In this document: positions 11,534 through 21,602 of the stretch, piece after piece | Position numbering within the stretch: the stretch's first letter is position 1 | Layout: every line of letters starts with the position of its first letter | Origin: Rhizopus arrhizus | Taxonomy: Eukaryota > Mucoromycota > Mucoromycetes > Mucorales > Rhizopodaceae | NCBI GenBank assembly: GCA_024220505.1 | Contig: JAKZZE010000016.1 | Location: 310,001-374,000 of the forward strand | Reading direction: 5' to 3' | DNA length: 64,000 nt | Program-made: the position numbers and the translations under genes | Notes under the pieces: generated by a model | What the model was told of the DNA's origin: nothing | Databases searched by the model: none | What the model saw: the letters and a program-made list of their open reading frames with translations, nothing else

Positions 11534-13642
11534 AATTTGTAGAAAAGAGAGCGAGTTGAAAAAAGAAGAGTAAAAGAGAGAAAAAGTTACGAACGAAATT
11601 TATACTGCATTCGCTCTTTCAATTTCGCCTCATTTGGATTCGCTGTGAATTTTATAAATCATTAATTCGCTTATTTGTATATCAGTTACTCTCACACTTG
11701 ATGTTGAATGAGTAAATGAAATTGTTGCTCGAAATTGAAGAATTTGGTACAACTGAAGCTATTGAACTTGAAAAGATGTTAATTGCAAGCATCAGATAAA
11801 ACAACCTCTTTAATGTGTTAATTCAAGTAGCACGTTTCATGAGGAAAAAATCAATAAAGCAAGGAGGATGTTATTGTGATGGATTAAAAGGTAAGTCTAT
11901 GGACTTGTAGAACATCATACAAAATAAAAATCAGTAAAAGAAAGTGGTAGCAGAAAATATTTACTATTAAGAAACAATCGAACAAAAGAAATGAGTTCAA
12001 GAAATGAATGGAGTAAATCAAATATTGTAATCAATGGCAAGAGGCTCTATGAAAGATGATATTAATTATGTAGTTGACGAATTTCAATGTTTTTCTTGGG
12101 ATTTACTCAATTTCAGCTGAATTCTGCCAAGTAGCTTGATCATCTTACAGTTATAGCACTTGGGCTGACATTTTTTTATACTATACTATTTTTCTTAATT
12201 TGAATTTACTTGCTTCTGATGCCAATTTCTTTTCATCAGACCATCGTATTCGATGCCAAAATTTTGATTTGTTAATATAAATGTGATAATCAAAAATACC
12301 TTTTTTGCATGATGGGCAAATGAAACAGCGGCTGCCGCTAAAAATTAAGAAACAAAAAACACTGGCCCCGTCCAAGTTTAGGCTTGTTGGAAGTTAATAA
12401 ACAATTTTATGGTTCTTTATCTAATTTTATAATATGTTCTTTACATGCTAAAGCATTTATTTGACTCCTTGAGCGTGAACTATCATTAGCGATTTCAGTT
12501 GCAAGCTTTATTTATCCTTTATAATTTATTTTGCTTATGTTTTGGTTGATCTATTTGTAGACAAGAGTATAGAACCACATCAACACGTCCTCTTCTGATA
12601 GGATAAACATCTGGTTTGTTTTAGGAATTATAAATTAACGTGATGATTATAAATGAACAAGCAGACTGCTTTCTTCTTCACTGGTAGTAGAATTTGCTAC
12701 CCTTGCTTTTGTAACAATTATATTTATCTTTTTGTAAACATTTCTGTAGCGTTGATTTATTTCTAGTGTCATAATCTCAGAAAAAATATTGGTACTCTTT
12801 TTCCAACCTTAAAGCTACTAATAATGCACTTTCAACTACTACGACCAAGCCATTAGATCAATTGGGAGATTGTAGAAACGTATAGCATTTATGTTGGCTG
12901 TACTAAGACTTTTTTTTAAAAAAAATATAATAACTAAAGTTAATGTATGGTTTTATATGTTTAATTTCAAGTGAAATAGCATACATATTTAGATACGTTT
13001 TATGAAACGAAATAGTTTAGCTCTTTTTTGTACACTTGTAGATCTTTAATGTTGTGTCACTATTAATTATCGGATGTAGTATCGAAAATGCACAGATCTG
13101 TGATTTACAGATGATGAATTATACTCTTCCTTTTTACTTGCTCTATTTTAACTATCAAAATAGAACTCATAAAATCCCTTGCTTTTATTTTAGAAAATTA
13201 TTATAAAACCATTAGGTAAAATATATTTAGTAAAACATTGAGTTGTAAAAGACAATTATTTTTAAATTTCAATCTAAATAAAATATGCAATGAATATATT
13301 TATTTATGGTTTGAGACTTTTTTTAGTCACTATTGTGGCTTTAGCGCAATAGGCATAATTTGACAAACATGTAGTATTCATATATGTTGACAAGAGACAA
13401 TAGAATCGACTAAAATATAAATTATGAATATATATATGCGAATGAAGACAGCTTGACTTTAATAAGAAAGCAAAATAAATACAGCACTATCTTTAACTTT
13501 TTCCTCTATACGGATGGATAATTAAGCAGTTTCCCACAACATCGGGCTCACAACGGACACTGAATTTAGTAAAGTTCCCAAAGTCTCTTTTTTTTTTTTC
13601 TCTCTCTCTCTTTTTCCCTCTTGTTTCATAAAGCACTAACCT
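11534..13642. other. Intergenic region, about 2.1 kb
   Basis: AT-rich. The minus-strand frame at 12181-12375 contains CPSCKKG and a Lys-rich tail but matches no family I recognise and is probably a decayed fragment. The promoter-proximal part has a T tract and CT-rich run (13588-13621) just before the G-gamma gene. Confidence 0.45.
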
Positions 13643-13990
13643 ATGGCGAATACATATACCCAGCAACAAATCCCTTTAACGGCCACAAAGAAGGCATACA
13701 GCATTTCAGAAGCAAAGTTAAAGAAGATTTTAGACCACAATGATCGATTGAGAGAACAATTAGATTTGCCTCGTATTCCTGTCTCTGAAGCTTCTTTGAG
13801 GTGAAAAGCATTTTAAGATAGTTATATATAGATTCCTAAACAATTCTACAATAGTCTCATTGAGTATTGTAAAATAACAAAAGATCCTTTACTGCCTTCT
13901 GTATGGGGTCCAGTGTCTAGGGAACAAGATCCTTTCGCGCCGGCCGCGGGAGGAAGCGGATCAAGCAGCAGTTGCTGTACTGTTATGTAA
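13643..13990 (+). CDS. Heterotrimeric G-protein gamma subunit
   Basis: Pairs with G-beta and anchors the dimer to the plasma membrane. Exons 13643-13800 and 13855-13990 give 97 residues. The N-terminal half is the usual helical part ([21 protein letters not shown]), then [10 protein letters not shown]. The second half is [20 protein letters not shown], the conserved SL-x-YC and DP-x-P-S/T block of GGL domains. The tail SSCCTVM ends in a CaaX box (CTVM) for prenylation, with the preceding Cys available for palmitoylation, as in fungal gamma subunits. A GC-rich patch encoding FAPAAGGSG sits just before the tail. Confidence 0.92.
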
Positions 13991-14238
13991 AACTTCTTTT
14001 ATTATAAGAATATTTTGATTGTATATGTAAATACCAGCTATATCGAATAAATCTAGTTACTTGACTATAAGCTTGTACTACTTTTTAATATTTTGAAGCG
14101 TCTAATCTCTCATTTTTCTATAATGCTTTTTTACTGGACATAAATGATGACGTATATTTATTTTAAATTCCGACTCACCCTTGATAATATGTCAATACCT
14201 TTGTTAATTTTTTTCCTTTTTCAACTTACACTAAAAAA

Positions 14239-14519
14239 ATGGCTGAAGGACTTAAGGTTGACCCTGCTATTGAAAAATGGGCACATCTCCGTGAAAATAC
14301 ACACCTTTATTTTTCATTTAATAAAAGAAACACAAGAAGATCTTTATTCTGGGGTATCGCTATTCCTGTAGGACTTACCATTCTTGCTTACCAAACTGAC
14401 GTATGCACTGACAATACACGTTGAAAAGAGAAAACAAAACTCTAATATTTTTATGATAGCGTAAATGGAACTTTTCTGGAGCCCAAACCAAGGAAGATTT
14501 GTCTCCCAAGAAAGATTAA
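14239..14519 (+). CDS. Small single-TM protein, probable complex I NDUFB4/B15-type subunit
   Basis: Exons 14239-14400 and 14460-14519 give 73 residues. The protein starts MAEGLKVDPAIEKWAHLREN, then HLYFSFNKRNTRRSLFWG and one transmembrane segment (IAIPVGLTILAYQT), and ends in a short charged tail. The order DPAIE-x-W, R-x-N-THxYF, TARR-type stretch and a single membrane helix resembles fungal accessory subunits of NADH:ubiquinone oxidoreductase of the B15 (NDUFB4) type. The assignment rests on remembered pattern similarity of a very short protein, so another small inner-membrane subunit is possible. The start ATG has an A-rich leader (AAAAAAATGG). Confidence 0.6.
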
Positions 14520-17500
14520 AAAAAGATTATGTAGAAAGAATGTCAACAATGCAGATTTAAATTATAATAAAAACAACGAATCGCAACTCGATGTGTGAAA
14601 TCAGCTTTTCTTTTTATATTTTTAATTGTTATACTTTGATATTCTTTCACGAATGTTTGAAATGACTTGTAAAGGTTAGAAATATGCGCTATACAAATAG
14701 TATAAGATATTCAATTCAAAACGAAACAACATCTACTTTCGAAATATTCAATAATAAAAACATCTCTTTAAAATGTGAATTACATTTTGATGTTTTCTTC
14801 CATTTTTAATAAATGATCACACAATCAAAGGCTAAATGTAAAGTGGAGATGTAAACATTTACTCTTGCGAGAGTAATAACATCAAATGAAAGAGTTCAAC
14901 CCAAGATTTTCTTTGGCTCTTTCTTTGAATAATCGCAATAGCCCTCTACAAAAACTATATATTCTCAGTTGTAAAAAAAAAACGTGTACTTATTTTTCTT
15001 GTTGATAAGATTAACGTGAGTACATATTAAGGAAAGGACAGAGGATATAATGAATTTGATGTAAACATAATTTTGCTCGCTTCTCAAAACATGAAGCAAA
15101 AAAGTCTGAGCACACAAAATGCTTTAATAATCTTTGCAGGGTTCAAGCCGCATAAAAAATTTTTGCTAAGAAAAAGGTAAATTGGATTCAAACTCTGCTC
15201 TTTTTCATTTGTAAACGATTGTAAAATTATAAAACAAATCATGGTTATATTCAGACCTTTACGCATGCCCCTAAGTAACAAGGTAAGGTGGCCAGGGCAC
15301 GTTTCGTCACATCTCCATTAATTCCCAAAAGGGATAACGGAGGGTAATCGTTAAGTAGCCGTGGAAAGTATCATCATTATTTCCATGAAATGGAAGGATC
15401 GGAGTTGCATAGAATTGCAAAAGACAAGCTATTTTGAAATAAAGCAGATCCGATAAAGACTTGTGGTTAATAATGAACAGAGCAAAAAAAAAAAATCATT
15501 TGCATATTTTCGTAAATAGACATGCTTTTTATAAATATTGGAGCTAGCAATGTGCAAGCAGCTGTCTTTATTCTTAACATCTCATCTTCTTTTTTTCCTA
15601 TGCATGTAGTACAACAACGACAACAAAGTCATTCCATGTACAAACAATGACTCAACATCATTTATCATGAAAAGAAAAAAATAATAATGTATGTAATATA
15701 AGGCTGATATCAAACAAGTACATGTACATTATACATCGACAAGAGTCGATTAGTAAAAAGAATATCAATTATCAAGCGACAGTCTATTAAGGTCAATAAC
15801 AAATAACATGTTTGTGTTTACCTGAACACGGAATACGAAGCATTTCTTTTTTATGTATTCCTTCTTTTCACAGTAAAAAGCAGGAATCACCTTAGCTGCA
15901 ATTGCACAAAATTAATGCTCCTGATTCATTTTACCTCAGCCTACCTTAGTCAGCTTGGAATAAATAATGGATTATAACGGAAAGTAAGTATCGCTTTTTT
16001 ATATGAACAGGCCGCTTGGATAAAGTAAATGCTCAAACTTGACATAAACTATTTTCTTGGTTTTCGTCTGTCGCTTGATTAAATGCAGCATAGATATGTT
16101 TTTTTTTTTTAAAAAAAAAAAAAAAAACTTTATATAAACTTCCCAGTTGTTACCGTATTTGTTTCTTTAGTCACATCAATTTGTTTCTTAAAAAACTTGT
16201 TATGTGTATTTTTTAAAAAAAATCTTCAATGCAAATGGTCTCTTCGTGTTTAAATCTTGAAATGACTTTATTGTCTTGAAAAAATAGGTTTGAAAGAAAA
16301 AAGCGTAAATTGTGAATGTGTAATGGTAGTGTGATATGTGATGTTTAAAAATGCTGAGCATGAGCAGGTCTTCAAACGTTTGGCTGCTATTAAGTCCTTC
16401 AGGGTTTGACGTATGTATATATTTTTTTAAAAAAAAACTGTTTGTTTCTGAGCACAAGAAAAGAACACATACTGTTCTGTTTCAGATACTTTGTATCAGT
16501 GACATGAGTCACCCTCTACCTGTGTTACGATTACTCTTTGCGTGTTTGTTTGAGAAGCTAGTTTCAGTTGAAGTCTATACAATACATCCCTAAGAGTATA
16601 AAACATAAGACTACTAATAAAGACTTTTCAGTTACCGTTATTTATATTTGGAACTCGTGCGTTATTTGTTTAATAAATATATGAAAGTTGATGCCTAAAC
16701 CACTTTTAAAATCTAAAGAATTGTCAAAATCAATATTCTTGGGCTCAAAAGACAGTAAAGGTGCAACGGGCAATATAAAGGCAAGATTTCCATGAGAGCG
16801 GCAGCTTTGATTCTTTGTAGAACATTTGGTGAGCCACAATCTTGCCCGTATTTGAATTTAACGTTGTTCAAAAAGCTGATATTTTTGTTTGAGTTGAGCT
16901 TTTATTATAGGTCATCTTTGTATATACACATGAAAGAAATAAACAAACTGATTTATAGTAATATTTCTATATCGTCTTCAATAAATGAACAAGGATAAAA
17001 ATAAATAAGGATTGAGTATTATCAACTTAAGTCTGTAGACATTAATAGTTTTATTGACAAGGACAGATAACAGTAATGGTCCTATCACAAGTCTGAAAAG
17101 AATAAGTGAAATAAATTCGTCTTGGTATGTGAAAAGCTGTACTAAATTCCTGTACTTTGCATTTTGAATTGGTGTCCCTGGAAATTCAAATTCCTTGAAA
17201 GGATATAAGATGATTGGCCTATTCTTTTTTTCTAGAAAGAGTAAGTATAAAAGCTTCACTCGTGTTGTGAGGTTAAAAAAGCTTGTAGAAACTTTCTTTT
17301 CTTGCAGTCTCGAGGAAAAGAAAATTAATTTGACAGCAAAACTCCGACGAATGCATTTCTCGTTTATTTTATTCTGTTGATATTTAAGCTGCACGTCTAT
17401 CCGATGTATATAATAAAGTAACTAATATCATTTAAGCCAATTTTAGGTTCGACAAAGTATTGTGTATAAACACTATGACCAAGCTGTGTTTATAAAAATA

Positions 17501-18639
17501 TAAATGCGTATTGTTATACAATAATATAAAGTCAGATAGTTTAATGTTTCGCCACACGAAAGACGCAATGTACTTTAATTTATTAAGTTTAAATTTATTA
17601 TTTGGTTTACACCGCTCTCAGACATGTGATTTCTATTATACTCTTTAGATAAAATAAGTTATTTATTTACAAAAAAAAAGTTTAAATTTATTCTCTATAT
17701 TGTATTTGTATGCGCTTATGACAAATAGTCTTTCCTTTTTAGGTAATTAACAAGATGAGGCTGAGTTTCTAAGCAACAGAGTAGAGTAGATAACGCCACA
17801 TTAATTATAGAAGGAAGATGCTGATTGGTTAATATTCCACTTAGGATAAACTAGCCGTATTAGCTTTTAACCGTAAACATGCGGATTTTTAATGAATTTT
17901 GTGGATAAATTTTTAATACTTTCTTCGTTGTATATCCTCGCATCATATTAGAAATTACAGTTAGAATGATACAGATATATATTGCATGATAAGCATTTAA
18001 TTTATTAAAGGCAGATATTATAAGTAGTCAAACTATAACAATACAAGTTAATATGCCTTAACTAAAACGTGATTGAAACTGGTTTCATTAATGGTAAGCT
18101 GCTCATACAAGTTGGGCTTTCTATAGATCCCTAAAATAAGTAATTGGGAGAAATAATCAAATTAGACATTCCTATGGTTACAAAACATTTTGAGTTTTAG
18201 TAATACCAAAGATTGAAAAGTTCTTTTGTAAAATTAAAGAAAGTACGTTGAAAGCCTTTTCTATTGCTTCCTTTGGGTTTCCAACCACTTTCCTAACAGC
18301 TTCTAAATCATTTTAAAAAGACAAACATCGTTAATTTTGCTTTAGTATCTCTTTTCTTTCAAGTTAATCAAGTTGACTTACAATTTTCATAACAGTCAGC
18401 GTGCCGTTTGTGTATTCAGTGCATATCAGAAACAGAGTTATTATTATGTAATTACCAATATTAACAGGATGATGTGGTTCTTATGGAACAAAAGGATCAC
18501 ATTTTACCAAATATCCACATTCTATGAATGATACTTTTCTAAGTTAAGGACAGCAATTTGGTATGAACAGAAAAAAGATTAAATGTCTATTTTATTTTAA
18601 TGCATTAACCAGCATAAACTGTCAAAAGCTGTGACAATT
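14520..18639. other. Gene-poor AT-rich region, about 4.1 kb
   Basis: No supported gene. Many short open frames on both strands lack codon bias, splice-consistent extensions or known motifs. A T12/A17 junction at about 16100-16127 could form a hairpin. The region 15260-15430 is more GC-balanced than its surroundings but gives no protein or RNA I recognise. It leads into a transposase relic, so part may be old transposon DNA. Confidence 0.5.
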
Positions 18640-19301
18640 GTATGTCTTTTTTTTTTTTGACCATGCTACCCAACCGTATCTCTCCTGAATTTTTTCAGGG
18701 CCGTTTCGTTCTACTGAGTGAAAGTGTGCTTTTTCAAATTGAGCCTACGCTTTTTCGGTTACAAAATTATAAAGAGCTGTTTTTAAATGGATATATCCCC
18801 AAACTTGCTAGTCAAATTGCCTATTGTCTCCTCCAAAATTAAACTTGGCTTATCATCAATAGGCTCTTTCAGGAACTGCTCATGCTCTTCTCTTAACATA
18901 GGTAATCTTCCCACAGGCCTGCCACTATCCTTTTTTTTTTTTCAATCAATTCCTCTGGACCTTGGCTTTCTTTTTCGTATCAGCTTTGAGCAGTGCTCTC
19001 TGGCATTTTAGCGGCTCTAGTTATTTCTCTTATACCCATGTTTTTCTCGTATACAAGAAGAAAAGATCGCTCTTTATCTCCAGGTTTGTAGTATCTGTAG
19101 GTTCTCTTGCCCTTTTCGGATGATTTGACTATCAGCATTGAGCTCTTTGGGTAGCTTCTCTTTTTTTTTCTTATTCTATCCTCTCAGATGGCTTTACATC
19201 GAGGTACTGGTTCAAGCCCGTTATATTTTCAAGCGGATAAGCTTCAGCATCCATTTCCATGTTAACCGTAAAAAATTCATTTCCTTGGCCGTCTAACATA
19301 T
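18640..19301 (-). mobile_element. Transposase N-terminal relic (Tc1-like)
   Basis: On the minus strand from 19301, a broken frame reads MLDGQGNEFFTVNMEM, then after stops KGKRTYRYYKPGDKERSFLL, VYEKNMGIREITRAAKMPES, an HTH segment with a TGA where Trp is expected, DSGRPVGRLPMLREEHEQFL and, further on, ALYNFVTEKA and EKAHFHSVERNGPEKIQERY. This order is the N-terminal DNA-binding half of fungal Tc1/mariner-like transposases. At least four stops or frame changes are present, and the catalytic domain is missing beyond about 18640. Confidence 0.8.
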
Positions 19302-19346
19302 CTTTTTTTCCGTCTTTGTGAATAAAAGAGCTTATACTGAATAAAA

Positions 19347-19353
19347 TATAAAA
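19347..19353 (+). promoter_or_regulatory. TATA box of a possible micro-gene
   Basis: TATAAAA lies 71-77 bp before the ATG at 19424, a spacing like that of the C2-domain gene further on (TATAAATA at 20356, ATG at 20420). It supports the idea that the small frame is transcribed. Confidence 0.35.
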
Positions 19354-19423
19354 GTGAGAAAGAAAGGGTTCTGATACTACGCGAAATTTGTTTCCTTATT
19401 TGCACGAATAATTTGTGAAAACA

Positions 19424-19540
19424 ATGTATGCTGCAAATCGTCGCCTCAAAGGTTCTATCCAGTGCGCTGTTGCCCGCTTTTTCGTTGACAAAGGCACCAT
19501 GGCTGCCGTTGTACTCAATGAGCCCTTCCCAGCCAAATAA
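19424..19540 (+). CDS. Possible 38-residue protein of unknown function
   Basis: The frame starts in a good context (AACAATG) and encodes MYAANRRLKGSIQC, then AVARFFVDKGTMAAVV and LNEPFPAK, followed by TAA. Codons end mostly in C or T (CGT, CGC, CTC, ATC, TGC, GCC), unlike the A/T-ending chance frames nearby and like the strongly expressed LYS4 and C2 genes. A TATA box stands upstream and a T/C-rich 3' region follows. It is basic at the start and otherwise mildly hydrophobic. I do not recognise it. It could be an unannotated micro-protein or the last exon of something longer, although no upstream splice acceptor in frame was seen. Confidence 0.35.
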   Translation: MYAANRRLKGSIQCAVARFFVDKGTMAAVVLNEPFPAK

Positions 19541-20419
19541 GTTTCAGCTCAATTCTTGTTTTATCATATGACTTCCTTTTTTGAGACTCATTTTCCAAGC
19601 AGTGATTTCTTCACAAGTTCCTTCTTCTCCCTCTGTCCTTTTCTTTTTTTTTTGTCCCTGCTCCTATAAGGGAATTTTACCTTCTTTTACGTTTCATTTG
19701 ATCTGGCTTGGGCAATTATGGTGCCTTGAAACACCACGTGCTCATTTAAACCTTTAAATAAAGTATTGTATAATCGTATGCTGCGAAAATAGAAGCAGGG
19801 TTCACGTGCATGATTTTTTTTTGTTATAAAAAACTATTTTTTGTTAATTTTCAAATAGTATAATAAGCGACTTATAAATACTTTATAATAAATAACATGT
19901 ATTATAATGAATTGATTTGGAAGGATTTCTTTTTTTTTTTTTATTTAAAAAGAAACTTATTATAAACAATTTGGAAACATTTCAAAATAAACTTGCTTAG
20001 TTTAAAACGGTCATGTTCGGCACTCGTAATACAAAAAAGCTTAATTAAAATTTCTGACTTTTTTTTTGGCAGGGTTCCTTATTTAATAGATGCCAAAAAT
20101 AAACTTGTTAAAGAGCCTATTTACGCGAATGAGGATAATAAAGAAAAGGTAATAGGCTATGGCTTACAGTCTCTGTTTGCTTGTATTGAAAACAAAACAG
20201 TTTTTCACGCATGGCCCCCAAATAAAGCATACAAGCCATAAATGAAATGTAACAACGCGTTGCCATCTTGTTTTTCCATTCGGCAACTTTTCCCTTTTAG
20301 GAAATTCGAGTATCGTTATTTAGGGGAGAGGGAGGAAAGGACGTGTCCAAAAAGCTATAAATAACAAGAGAAAACTCTAACTGTTTTTCTTCACCTTTTT
20401 CTTACCGAAAAAAAAAATC
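19541..20419. other. Intergenic region with promoter of the C2/chitin-binding gene
   Basis: Mostly AT-rich. An open frame at 19993-20241 ends inside the promoter and shows no family match. Near the 3' end are an AGGGG motif (20322-20326, stress-element-like) and a clear TATAAATA at 20356-20363, 64 bp before the ATG at 20420. Confidence 0.5.
20356..20363 (+). promoter_or_regulatory. TATA box of the C2/chitin-binding gene
   Basis: TATAAATA, 64 bp upstream of the start codon, with a purine-rich AGGGGAGAGGGAGG stretch just upstream (20322 onward). The spacing is typical of a strong fungal TATA promoter with a short leader. Confidence 0.6.
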
Positions 20420-21394
20420 ATGTTCCATTCACACTCTTCTGCTTCTCTCTCCATTCACGTTACCTCTGCCAACAACTTGGTCTCTATTCAGCATCTTGGT
20501 GCTCAAGATCCCTATTTCCAATTCTCCTTGGACTTTAACCAAAAGGATGCTTATCTCAAGACCTTTACCCACAAGAACGCAGGTGAGAATGCTGTCTGGA
20601 ACCAAACTTTCACTGTCTCTTTAAACGGTGAGCCTGATTTATTTGTTGAAATCATGAACGATGAAACCACTGTTGACGAAGTCATCGGTTTTGCTGCCAT
20701 CCCCATCAATCAAATCGTTCACGCCGAAGGTGCTAACATGAATGGTATCTTTGAAGTCTACAATTTGAAGGGTGAGCCTGCTGGTACAGTTAACTTGCAA
20801 CTCGCTGCTCTTGGTTTCCCCAACTCTCAGCCTGCTGACTTTAGCCGCGAGCCCGTTCGTGGTTATTCATATGTTCACGAAGCTCATGCTGTACGCATGA
20901 AGTCTATCAAGAAGAAGGCTACTGGTGTCGCTGTCGGCGGTGCCCTTCTCGGTGGTGCTCTTGCTATTGGTGCTGGTTTCCTTGGTAAGAAACTTTACGA
21001 TGATCACCAAGAACAAGAAGAGGAAGAACGTCGTGAAGAAGAAGAAAGAGCTCGTCAAGAACAAGAAGAAGAAGAAAGACGTAACCGTGAGCGTGAAGAA
21101 TTTGAAGCTGAACGTGCACGTTTCGAAGCTGAAAAGCAGGAATACGAAAGAAACCGTGAACAAGAAGAAAGAGAACAAGAAAGAGAACAAGAGGAAGAAG
21201 AACATCACCACCATCGTCGTCGCAGCTATTCTGATGATGATGAATGTGATGCTGATAGATGGGACCCTGTTGGTACATATGCTGCTGGTGATCGCGTTAG
21301 ATACCACGGTCAAGTCTATGTCTGTCTTCAAGGTCATACTTCTAACCCTACCTGGACCCCCAATGCTGCTCACTCTCTCTGGCAAAATGAGTAA
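20420..21394 (+). CDS. C2 domain - glycine-rich helix - coiled coil - chitin-binding (CBM5/12) protein
   Basis: Intronless, 324 residues. Residues about 6-130 form a C2 domain: LSIHVTSANNL, then LGAQDPYFQFSL (a Ca2+-site-type Asp-Pro-Tyr), NAVWNQTFTV and DEVIGFAAIPI. About 160-185 is a glycine-zipper or membrane-type stretch (GVAVGGALLGGALAIGAGFLG) behind a basic cluster (KSIKKKA). About 186-262 is a long Glu/Arg coiled coil, followed by HHHHRRR and an acidic DDDE. About 276-324 is a ChiA/CBM5_12-like domain (DRWDPVGTYAAGDRVRYHGQ, VYVC, TPNAAHSLW) with the aromatic residues expected for chitin contact. There is no signal peptide, so the chitin-binding domain is either intracellular or unconventionally exported. 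Codon use suggests high expression. The function is not known to me. Confidence 0.85.
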   Translation: MFHSHSSASLSIHVTSANNLVSIQHLGAQDPYFQFSLDFNQKDAYLKTFTHKNAGENAVWNQTFTVSLNGEPDLFVEIMNDETTVDEVIGFAAIPINQIVHAEGANMNGIFEVYNLKGEPAGTVNLQLAALGFPNSQPADFSREPVRGYSYVHEAHAVRMKSIKKKATGVAVGGALLGGALAIGAGFLGKKLYDDHQEQEEEERREEEERARQEQEEEERRNREREEFEAERARFEAEKQEYERNREQEEREQEREQEEEEHHHHRRRSYSDDDECDADRWDPVGTYAAGDRVRYHGQVYVCLQGHTSNPTWTPNAAHSLWQNE

Positions 21395-21602
21395 AAAAAT
21401 CAAAAATATGCATACCATACACATAACAGAGTTTTGTAAATAAATAAAGTTGCGCATTAAACATATTCTTTGAAGTTTATATATTATAATCACTGACTAA
21501 AAACACTAACATTCACAAAAGTGTATGTAAAACGAATATTTAAAAATATTTTTATTTATAAATTTACATATAATACAAAAAAATGATTTATTAGTTGGAT
21601 AT

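Noticed and set aside
12181..12375. Minus-strand frame with CPSCKKG
   Set aside because: A single Cys pair, no further zinc ligands and no known family; not enough to call a gene.
16098..16127. T12/A17 hairpin as a terminator
   Set aside because: Simple homopolymer junctions are common here and no gene ends nearby.
19993..20241. 82-codon frame upstream of the C2 gene
   Set aside because: Lies partly over the promoter, has AT-driven codons and no recognisable motif or upstream ATG context.
20867..21493. Long open frames on both strands inside the C2/chitin-binding gene (208, 172 and 104 codons)
   Set aside because: They are shadows of the repetitive GAA/GAG coiled-coil coding sequence; the translations are low-complexity Phe/Leu or Lys runs and the sense frame has clear domains.
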